Shown piece by piece: positions 6,476-12,516 of a DNA stretch of 12,516 bases (the first letter of the stretch is position 1; every line of letters starts with the position of its first letter). The stretch covers positions 1-12,516 of the forward strand of contig JAEYUU010000197.1 of assembly GCA_023429545.1 (NCBI GenBank). The letters run 5' to 3'. The position numbers and the translations under genes are program-made. The notes under the pieces are model-generated. The model made no database searches. It was not told the origin of the DNA and was given only the letters and a program-made list of their open reading frames with translations. Source of the stretch: Verrucomicrobiota bacterium. GTDB lineage: Bacteria; Verrucomicrobiota; Verrucomicrobiia; Verrucomicrobiales; Verrucomicrobiaceae.

Positions 6476-7603
6476 TCAACGCCGTGCCTTGCGCAGCACA
6501 TGCACACCGAGCAACCCGAGGGCACTCAGCGCGGGCACGGACAGGAAATGAATCCACACCACCAGTTCATTGGTATGATGGAGGCCGCTGAATTTGTTGA
6601 GCGCCCAACGTGATACGATCCACAACACCACGCTGCCGATGGCTACCAGCAGGCCCAGCAACATGAAGAAAAGCGTCCCCTCATTCATTTCCATGAGCCG
6701 TCGCGTGAGGGGCAGCGGTATGTCCGCACTCTGCTGGTACAGCATGAGACTGAATAGATAAAGCTGACTCCCGACCAACGCCGCGAGCAGCAACAACATC
6801 TGGCTGTGCACATCAAAGACGTGAAGTCCGCCGATGCTCACGGGACCCAGCACCGCGGCCAACCCCTGGAACACGGTGGCGACCGCCACCAGGATCAGCC
6901 CAATCGTCTCAAACAGCGCCGGGCGCTCGGACAGGATGAAGAGCAGATGGCGCATGCCATCGCGCCACGTGCGCAGGTGCGGCGTGCGCTCCACCGGAGA
7001 AGGCTTCAGGCCGGAGGGAATCTCCACGCAACGCGCCCGATCCTTCAACGCCTTGATGAGCAGCTCCGAGGCGAACTCCATGCCGCTCGCGCGGACATCC
7101 CACCTGATAAAGGACTCCTTCTTCAGACAGCGGAAGCCTGAGTTGCAATCGCTGAGCTTTCCACGGAAGAGCCGGTTGATGAGCCAGGTGAGCACCGGTG
7201 TGCCCATGTGACGGTGCAGCGGTGGCATGGCACCGGGCTCGATAGTACCGAGCAACCGCGAGGCAATGCCCATGTCCGCATCCTCCGCCACCGTCTTGCG
7301 ATAGAGCTCGAGCGCATCCTCATAGAGATAGGTGCCATCAGCATCGGCAAACATGACATGTTTACCCCTGGCCGCTCCCATGCCCCCCCTCAGCGCGGCA
7401 CCATAACCACGCTCCGGCACCGGCACCACGCGCGCGCCTAGTTCTGTGGCGATCTCCCGGGAACGATCGGTGCTGCCATTGTCCGCCACCACGACCTCAT
7501 ATTGCAACTCCGGGTCGGCACCGAGCGTACGCTGGAGACGTTCGATGCAACTTGCAATGCAGCGTTCTTCGTTGAGGCAAGGAAACACAAAGGTGAGGTC
7601 CAT
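6476..7603 (-). CDS. GT2 family glycosyltransferase, polyprenyl-phosphate-sugar synthase-like
   Basis: A 375-residue protein from ATG 7603-7601. The N-terminal 230 residues form a GT-A/GT2 domain of the dolichol-phosphate-mannose-synthase kind: FVFPCLNEE (5-13), VVADNGSTDRS (38-48), the nucleotide-sugar and metal-binding FADADGTYLYED (85-96), then SRLLGTIEPGAMPPLHRHMG (115-134) and SDCNSGFRCLKK (151-162). The C-terminal part has about four membrane helices (233-253, 266-288, 309-330, 347-369). Family members transfer a sugar from a nucleotide donor to polyprenyl phosphate, and GT-C enzymes use the product on the outer face. That fits the GT39-like enzyme in the same operon, about 1.3 kb upstream in transcription order. 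The sugar cannot be read from sequence. The start lacks a recognisable ribosome site (CCTCCC directly before ATG is the anti-type). An 88-bp gap with palindromes precedes it. Confidence 0.9.
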   Translation of the reverse strand: MDLTFVFPCLNEERCIASCIERLQRTLGADPELQYEVVVADNGSTDRSREIATELGARVVPVPERGYGAALRGGMGAARGKHVMFADADGTYLYEDALELYRKTVAEDADMGIASRLLGTIEPGAMPPLHRHMGTPVLTWLINRLFRGKLSDCNSGFRCLKKESFIRWDVRASGMEFASELLIKALKDRARCVEIPSGLKPSPVERTPHLRTWRDGMRHLLFILSERPALFETIGLILVAVATVFQGLAAVLGPVSIGGLHVFDVHSQMLLLLAALVGSQLYLFSLMLYQQSADIPLPLTRRLMEMNEGTLFFMLLGLLVAIGSVVLWIVSRWALNKFSGLHHTNELVVWIHFLSVPALSALGLLGVHVLRKARR

Positions 7604-7691
7604 TGGGAGGGCGGGACTAGAGCGTGGATCTGCATGCTGACAAACGACAGATGCGAGGAATCAACGCGTTGTTGCGCAAAATTCTTCACCC
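7604..7691. promoter_or_regulatory. Intra-operon gap with adjacent palindromes
   Basis: The 88-bp gap between the GT4 and GT2 genes contains a 10-bp perfect palindrome CAACGCGTTG (7662-7671), immediately followed by the 8-bp palindrome TTGCGCAA (7672-7679). A GCATGC lies at 7632-7637. The pair could be an operator or small processing hairpin. No U-run follows in either direction, so it is not a terminator. Function is unknown. Confidence 0.3.
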
Positions 7692-8870
7692 TCATCCGCC
7701 GGCCGCGCTAAGCAGCAGCCGGTGATAGGCCTCCGCCGTTTCTTCCCAAGATAGGCCGGAGCCGTAATGCGCGATGCGGCTGCGATCCGGCGGAGCTTGG
7801 AGCACCTCACTCAATGCCGCGGCCAGTCCTGCCTCGTCTCCACTGGTTACGAGTCTTCCCTTCCACTCGGCGTCGATGATTTCATTGATGCCTCCCACCT
7901 TGGTGGCTACCACCGGCAACCCCGAGGCCATGGCTTCCAGGACCACGTTGGGCAGCCCTTCATTGAGGCTGCTGAGGCACAGCACATCCGCGGCCTGCAT
8001 CCAGCGGGCAATATCCGGCGCTAGAAGTGGCCCAAGAAAACGAACGGACTCCGCCAGACCCAACGTGTCCGCCAATTGCCCCAGCGACTCTCTAAGCGGT
8101 CCCTTACCTGCAAGCGCCAGACGGACAGGAACCGTGCAGACTTCTCGCACGTGGGCAAAGGCGTGCAACAGCAGCTCGGGATTTTTCACGGGCAGCAGGT
8201 TACCCACGAAGAGCACCGTCTTTTCAGATGTTTCCACCCCAAGTTCAGCCCGCGTTTGCTCACGGTCACCATCGCAAAACGTGGTGATATCCACTCCATT
8301 GTGCACCGGGTGAAGTCTTGAACTGCTCGCGCCTGCGTCAGCCAGCAGCGTCGCCAGTGACCTGCTGCGCGTGATGACGGCCTTGCTGCCTGACACCGCC
8401 TCAAGTATGGCTCTCCGGCGGGGACCACTCTTCAGATAGCGGTGAACATCCGAGCCCTGCGCAATCAGGGCACACGGCGTATCCAGTTCCGTCGCCACTG
8501 CTTGAGCCGCACACCCATCGGGGAAGAGCCAGCTCGCCAGCATCACGTCCCACGTGAACTCCCTCCGAATCTCTCGCAATACCGGCCGCAACGCCGCACG
8601 GACGAGGTGATGATTGAAAAGCCCACCCATCTTCGGCACATGGAGCACCGGAAGATACTGCGGCGCAAAGAGTGCATCCTGCGTCCTTGGCTCCCATCGC
8701 TTCTGCGCGGTAGGCAGCCAGGCATTGAGAGTGGGACGCAAGGCAACCACACGGATATCCCACCGGTCCCACAGGTGATGAAGCACCGTTGCGTTGTCCA
8801 GCCCACGGTAAGGCTCGGCCCCATCCGGGAAAAGATTGGAGACGAAAAGCAGCCGTGGACGCGTGGTCAT
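7692..8870 (-). CDS. GT4 family glycosyltransferase (GT-B fold)
   Basis: A 392-residue protein from ATG 8870-8868; the frame extends 21 codons upstream inside the neighbouring gene, but the family starts at this MTTRPRLLFVSNLFP. GT4 enzymes are retaining glycosyltransferases using nucleotide-sugar donors, usually on lipid-linked glycans at the cytoplasmic membrane face. The N-terminal domain (1-190) has the acceptor-side pattern NLFPDG (12-17), SWLFPDG (113-119) and AQGSDVHR (137-144). The C-terminal donor domain has HNGVD (190-194), FVGNLLPVKNPELL (221-234), LAGKGPL (253-259) and the diagnostic E-x7-E element, NEGLPNVVLEAMASGLPVV (303-321) with E304 and E312. There is no signal peptide or membrane helix. 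Its ATG overlaps the TGA of the GT39-like gene (ATGA), so the two are likely translationally coupled and work on the same glycan. The linkage and sugar are not predictable. Confidence 0.92.
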   Translation of the reverse strand: MTTRPRLLFVSNLFPDGAEPYRGLDNATVLHHLWDRWDIRVVALRPTLNAWLPTAQKRWEPRTQDALFAPQYLPVLHVPKMGGLFNHHLVRAALRPVLREIRREFTWDVMLASWLFPDGCAAQAVATELDTPCALIAQGSDVHRYLKSGPRRRAILEAVSGSKAVITRSRSLATLLADAGASSSRLHPVHNGVDITTFCDGDREQTRAELGVETSEKTVLFVGNLLPVKNPELLLHAFAHVREVCTVPVRLALAGKGPLRESLGQLADTLGLAESVRFLGPLLAPDIARWMQAADVLCLSSLNEGLPNVVLEAMASGLPVVATKVGGINEIIDAEWKGRLVTSGDEAGLAAALSEVLQAPPDRSRIAHYGSGLSWEETAEAYHRLLLSAAGG

Positions 8871-10483
8871 TTGGGAGCGGGCTGTTGTGGTTCGTGAGCG
8901 AAGAGATGCAAGTCTCCCTTCGCGCCATCCCATCTCACGACCGGCACAGTATGCGCCTGCATCCAGCCGGAATCCTTTTCCGCCAATGCCTGATGAAGCT
9001 GGGCAAAGTGGGGCTGGCGATACGGTGGTGGCACGCTGTCATCCAGCAGCACCCAGCGCACCCGCCTCTTCTCCAGGTGCGCGCGCAGCGCCTGATTGCT
9101 GGCAAACGCTTCTTCGTAGCTCCGGCCAATCCAATCCATCGAAGCCAGTTCCTTGGTCGCACGCAGCACCTGAAAGCCTGGCAGGCCACGCAATTGCTTG
9201 TCAAACGCCGCCGCCGCAATGATCGCCCCCTCCCCGCGCGCATCCGCACACACCAGCCATGCGGCTCCATCGTGCTGCATGGTATCACTCACCAGCTTGT
9301 CCACGGCCTCAGAATAACCGTGCACATCCTTCCTCAGATCCTTGTGTGAGCAGCCCAGGACCAATGATACACCCACCAGCGCCAGAAGCCCCACACGCAG
9401 ACCTGTCTGGGCCTTTCCCAGATTCACCATCCAGATGGCCATGGCCACCGTCAGCAGAAGTGGTGGGGTCATGGGCACCAGGTACCGCGAACTTACACCG
9501 GCAGGCACCGTAAGCACCAGCACCACCGCAGCTCCAATCAATGCCCACAGCGCAGCCTCCCCCGGCTGCAACGCTCCGCCACGAAACCAGCGCACCAGCA
9601 TCAGGATCACTGTCGCAATGCCCACGATGACGAGGGGCCACCCAAAGCTATCATGGAAAGAGATGGCGTAAAACTTCACCGCATGAAGGAAATGCTCACG
9701 CAATCCCAGTCCGCTCATCCCCTCTTCAGTGAAGCGGTAGGAATACATCTGCCAAGGGAGGGCCAGCGCCAGTACAGGAAGAGGCGCCACCCACAAGGAA
9801 GGCCTCCACAGGAGGCTCCACTTGCGGGTCAGGGCAATGATCAATGCCGGTGCCAGCACCAGCATCCAGCCAGACCCCTTGGTCAGGATCGCCGCTGCCG
9901 CCAGAAATCCAAAGCCGAGAGACCAAGTCACCTTTGGGCGCTCCACGTAGCGCCACAGACAACCCACGCTCAGCAGACACAATAGGGCCAGCAGGAAGTC
10001 CGACATGATCAGCACACTCACCTTCTGCATCGGCGCCGCAAGACACACCGCCACGCCCACCAGCCAGCCCACCCACGAAGGAAGCGTCCTCGCACTCCAC
10101 CGCGCGCTGGTAGCAGCGAGCGATGCCACTACCGCCGCCTGCAGGAAAAACAGCGCGCCTAGCGTAGGGACTGGCAGCAGGAAAACGCCCGCCAACATGT
10201 AGAACCCCGGTGGATAGTGCCCCAGCGCCACTTTAGGCAGTCGGTCATAATAGTTCTGGGCGTATCGCAGGGGATTGCTTCCAGGAGCCTTCGCTAGGTA
10301 GTCCCTCACCATGAGACTCGTCACTGCATGCGCTGCCTCATCCGGATCCTCCGCGAGGTCACTGTGATAGGCGCCATGCCACGATTGCAGTGACACCATG
10401 AGCACGAAGAATACAACAAACTGAACAAACCATGCCACCCACGAAGGGCGTCGTATAGAGGTCGGGCGTCCTGGCAAATCCAT
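8867..10483 (-). CDS. GT39/ArnT-like polytopic glycosyltransferase (GT-C fold)
   Basis: A 538-residue protein from ATG 10483-10481, starting MDLPGRP; the frame continues upstream through non-family sequence. After a cytoplasmic N-terminus comes a first membrane helix (about 15-32), then a loop with SDLAEDPDEAAHAVTSLMVRDYL, cut here as EDPDEAAH (45-52), the acidic motif typical of PMT/ArnT-type GT-C enzymes. HYPPGFYMLAGV (89-100) is another family-like stretch. About eight to eleven further membrane helices follow, with a C-terminal soluble, probably external domain of about 140 residues containing Trp- and Lys-rich segments. Family members move a sugar from a polyprenyl-phosphate donor to protein Ser/Thr, lipid A or other glycans. 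A donor-making GT2 enzyme is in the same operon, which supports this mechanism. The acceptor is unknown. It may be the first gene of the minus operon: its start faces the divergent region at 10484-10638, where a short hairpin abuts the ATG. Confidence 0.87.
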   Translation of the reverse strand: MDLPGRPTSIRRPSWVAWFVQFVVFFVLMVSLQSWHGAYHSDLAEDPDEAAHAVTSLMVRDYLAKAPGSNPLRYAQNYYDRLPKVALGHYPPGFYMLAGVFLLPVPTLGALFFLQAAVVASLAATSARWSARTLPSWVGWLVGVAVCLAAPMQKVSVLIMSDFLLALLCLLSVGCLWRYVERPKVTWSLGFGFLAAAAILTKGSGWMLVLAPALIIALTRKWSLLWRPSLWVAPLPVLALALPWQMYSYRFTEEGMSGLGLREHFLHAVKFYAISFHDSFGWPLVIVGIATVILMLVRWFRGGALQPGEAALWALIGAAVVLVLTVPAGVSSRYLVPMTPPLLLTVAMAIWMVNLGKAQTGLRVGLLALVGVSLVLGCSHKDLRKDVHGYSEAVDKLVSDTMQHDGAAWLVCADARGEGAIIAAAAFDKQLRGLPGFQVLRATKELASMDWIGRSYEEAFASNQALRAHLEKRRVRWVLLDDSVPPPYRQPHFAQLHQALAEKDSGWMQAHTVPVVRWDGAKGDLHLFAHEPQQPAPK

Positions 10484-10638
10484 CACCCACTGCGTAATGG
10501 GTGTAAGCCATCGTTGCAACCATTCGCATGTGACGCACTGGATAAAGTGTTGCAACCGCAGCGATGAAGGGGCACCGCCGCAGCGATTGACTTTTGCCAC
10601 TATCTGGAGGAAACCAGCAAAGCCCACGCCATATCCTC
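10484..10638. promoter_or_regulatory. Divergent promoter region with paired GTTGCAAC palindromes
   Basis: This 155-bp region lies between the divergent GT39-like and MFS/spermidine-synthase-like genes. The palindrome GTTGCAAC occurs twice, at 10513-10520 and 10549-10556, 36 bp apart centre to centre, which could be a paired operator. CACCCA/TGGGTG arms (10484-10489 and 10498-10503) could form a hairpin directly before the ATG at 10483. On the plus strand CTGGATAAAGTGTTGCA (10538-10554) has GG-N10-GC spacing resembling a sigma-54 -24/-12 element, with poor agreement inside. GGAGGAAA at 10606-10613 resembles a ribosome site but lies 28 nt before ATG 10639. A TTGACT at 10587-10592 has no matching -10 box. 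Confidence 0.4.
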
Positions 10639-12516
10639 ATGGTATTCCTGCTGTACTTTTTCTCCGGGTTCTCTGCATTGCTGTACCAGGTGGCATGGCA
10701 GAGATTCATTGCCCTTTATGCCGGCTCAGACGGCGAGGCTGTTGCCTTGGTGGTTGCCGCCTTCCTGCTGGGACTCGGCCTGGGGAACACCATCAGCGGA
10801 CGCATCGCGGGTGGCATGACGCCAGCACGCGCCCTCTCGTGGTTTGCCTCCTGTGAACTGGGTGTATGCATTGTCGCAGCAATCAGCCCGGCGTTGTACT
10901 ACCACGGCTTTTACATGGATGCCCCCGATTGGCTGAGACCACGCGTGGCGAACCTTACGGCCACCTTTCTTTCCCTGCTCGCGCCCACGACGCTCATGGG
11001 CATGTGCTTTCCGCTCCTCGCTCATGCAACGGCGGGTCCCATGAACCGGGCCGCCACACGCATCAGCAGGCTGAATGCCATCAACATCCTCGGCGCTGCA
11101 ACGGGTTGCCTGCTTTCCGGCTGGGTGTTTCTGGGAACACTCGGCTACGACTGGACAGTCTATCTGGGCTGCGGCGTGAGTGCCCTCGTGGCGCTCAACG
11201 CATGGCTGGTCTCACGCAAGCTCGCCCGACTGCAGGACCAACCCGACCCGCGTGCTGAAGCCAGCGAGCCAGGCAATCCAGCCACCCAGCGCAAGGTCCT
11301 GTGGCGATGGTGCCTGCTCATGCTGCTCTCCGGGTTCGTGGCCATCTCGCTGGAGCTGGTTTGGTTCCGCGTGTTGTCCTTCATGCTCGGCACACTGCCG
11401 TATGTGTTCTCCCTCATGTTGGCACTCATCCTGGCCGGCTATTCGCTGGGCGGATTCATCATGAGCCGCTTCCTTCACCGTGTGCAGGATCCCATGGGAG
11501 CATTCCTCAAGCTCCAGGCATGGGTGCTCGTTGTATCTGCAGCCACCTTGCTGCTGGTCACGCTTGGCAGGCCTCTCTTTCCCGAGATCCATGTGTACCT
11601 GCACAGCCCCGGCGCCCGCATCCTCGGTGGCGTCACCGGCTACGCCGTGCGTCTTGCCCTCGCGCTCCTTGTGCTTCTGCCGCCAAATCTCTTGATTGGC
11701 GCTGGCTTCCCCCTCAGCCAGGCGGCGCTGCTCCGGGATCGCCATTCGGTCGGTCGATGCGTCGCATGGATTCAGGGGGCAAACATCCTCGGGAACCTTG
11801 CGGCATGCTTGCTCACTGGCTTCGGTCTCTTTGCCTGGGTGGGAACGGAGGGAACATTGAGTCTCCTGTGCCTCGTCGGCATCGGGTTCGCGGTGGCAGC
11901 ACTGTGGAAGTTGCCCATAAAGCGCTGGCTCACCCAACCGGTGAACGCTGTGATGCTGGCGCTGGTGGTCTGTGCCATTGGTATCCCCGACAGAGTCACG
12001 TGGTGGCGGGCAATGCATCTCCTCGAGAACGACGATGACTTTGTAGTTGCTGAGGATCCAAGCGGTGTGGCCGCCATGGGCCGTCGCTCTACCGAGACGT
12101 CGTTTACCATGTACGCCAACGGTCAGATTCAGGGGCATACTCCTTTACCCGAGGAAACACATTTCCCCACCGTTCTGGTGCATGAGGCTCCGCAGAAAGT
12201 CCTGTGCATCGGCATCGGTGCCGGCAGTGCGGTCTTCTGCACCGGTGCGCACCCCGCGGCGACGGACATCGTGGTCTGCGAGATCTTGCGCTCCGTGGCT
12301 CCCATGATGCAACGTTTCGATGCTGCCCATGCCAACGAGCCACCTATCGGCCTTATGCTTCGCGACCCTCGCTTCCGGTTCGCGTTTCAAGATGGTCGTC
12401 TGCTCCTACTTGATTCCGCAGACAAGTACGACTTCATCCTCGGCAATCCCCTGCTGCCGTACAATTCGCGCAGCGGTCTTCTATACTCCCAGGAGTTTTT
12501 TGGCCTTTTATATGCC
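10639..12516 (+). CDS. Fused MFS/spermidine-synthase-like membrane protein (3' end cut off by window)
   Basis: From ATG 10639 the frame stays open to the right edge, 626 residues, with the C-terminus missing. The start fits the family: FFSGFSALLYQVAWQR (7-22) is a hallmark of fused MFS/spermidine synthase proteins. The first roughly 450 residues form about twelve membrane helices in two related halves; the 8-29 stretch is echoed by LSGFVAISLELVWFRVLSFMLG (230-251), suggesting an internal duplication. From about 465 comes a spermidine-synthase-like Rossmann domain: glycine loop CIGIGAGS (523-530), acidic end of the next strand VVCE (E548), DGR (585-587), YDFILGNPLLPYNSRSG (597-613) and LLYSQEFF. 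In true spermidine synthases the residue near position 603 is a catalytic Asp; here it is Asn or Gly (GNP), so polyamine aminopropyl transfer is unlikely and the function is uncertain. It is divergent from the glycosyltransferase operon. The family is secure and the role open. Confidence 0.88.
   Translation, partial: MVFLLYFFSGFSALLYQVAWQRFIALYAGSDGEAVALVVAAFLLGLGLGNTISGRIAGGMTPARALSWFASCELGVCIVAAISPALYYHGFYMDAPDWLRPRVANLTATFLSLLAPTTLMGMCFPLLAHATAGPMNRAATRISRLNAINILGAATGCLLSGWVFLGTLGYDWTVYLGCGVSALVALNAWLVSRKLARLQDQPDPRAEASEPGNPATQRKVLWRWCLLMLLSGFVAISLELVWFRVLSFMLGTLPYVFSLMLALILAGYSLGGFIMSRFLHRVQDPMGAFLKLQAWVLVVSAATLLLVTLGRPLFPEIHVYLHSPGARILGGVTGYAVRLALALLVLLPPNLLIGAGFPLSQAALLRDRHSVGRCVAWIQGANILGNLAACLLTGFGLFAWVGTEGTLSLLCLVGIGFAVAALWKLPIKRWLTQPVNAVMLALVVCAIGIPDRVTWWRAMHLLENDDDFVVAEDPSGVAAMGRRSTETSFTMYANGQIQGHTPLPEETHFPTVLVHEAPQKVLCIGIGAGSAVFCTGAHPAATDIVVCEILRSVAPMMQRFDAAHANEPPIGLMLRDPRFRFAFQDGRLLLLDSADKYDFILGNPLLPYNSRSGLLYSQEFFGLLYA

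Noticed and set aside
10587..10592. TTGACT as a sigma-70 -35 box for the gene at 10639
   Set aside because: No -10-like hexamer at 16-18 bp; the position is occupied by GGAGGAAACC.
11212..12138. 308-codon minus-strand open frame opposite the MFS/spermidine-synthase-like gene
   Set aside because: The product is low-complexity His/Glu/Gln-rich sequence; the plus strand carries a recognisable family. It is an antisense shadow.

Overview
This GC-rich window carries eleven recognisable genes. Most belong to envelope polysaccharide or glycan assembly, or are membrane proteins lying next to it. I see no rRNA, tRNA, CRISPR array, transposase or integrase. The phylum cannot be fixed from sequence alone. 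High GC, starts mostly without a close Shine-Dalgarno sequence, a prepilin-like orphan and this gene assortment would fit a Verrucomicrobia-type or similar Gram-negative bacterium; that is a guess.

Layout. (1) 1-3975, all on the minus strand, read from right to left: a truncated AAC(3)-family gene, then a Wzx-like lipid-linked oligosaccharide flippase joined to it by an ATGA overlap, then a predicted alpha/alpha-barrel protein, then a SAM-dependent methyltransferase that runs off the left edge. This looks like the tail of an exopolysaccharide or O-antigen cluster. (2) 4217-4987, a lone plus-strand FkbM-family methyltransferase, divergent from block 1 and convergent with block 3 (20 bp between stop codons). 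(3) 5008-10483, a minus-strand operon read from right to left: a GT39/ArnT-like polytopic glycosyltransferase, a GT4 glycosyltransferase (ATGA overlap), a GT2 polyprenyl-phosphate-sugar-synthase-like glycosyltransferase, a very small prepilin-like protein, and a membrane-anchored endonuclease/exonuclease/phosphatase (EEP)-fold protein. (4) 10639-12516, divergent plus-strand gene, open at the right edge: a membrane protein of the fused MFS/spermidine-synthase type.

How they may work together. The GT2 enzyme would charge a polyprenyl phosphate with a sugar on the cytoplasmic face. The GT39-like enzyme would use such a donor on the outer face, while the GT4 enzyme extends a nucleotide-sugar-built glycan inside. 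The flippase exports a lipid-linked unit. FkbM and the left-edge methyltransferase could methylate sugars. The small prepilin-like protein has a Ser/Thr/Pro/Ala-rich tail and sits in the glycosyltransferase operon, so it is a candidate glycosylation target. This is the most speculative and most interesting reading of the window.

Non-coding signals are modest: a GTTGCAAC palindrome present twice in the 10484-10638 divergent promoter region, back-to-back palindromes at 7662-7679, and an 8-bp inverted repeat at 4126-4160. I found no convincing intrinsic terminator.
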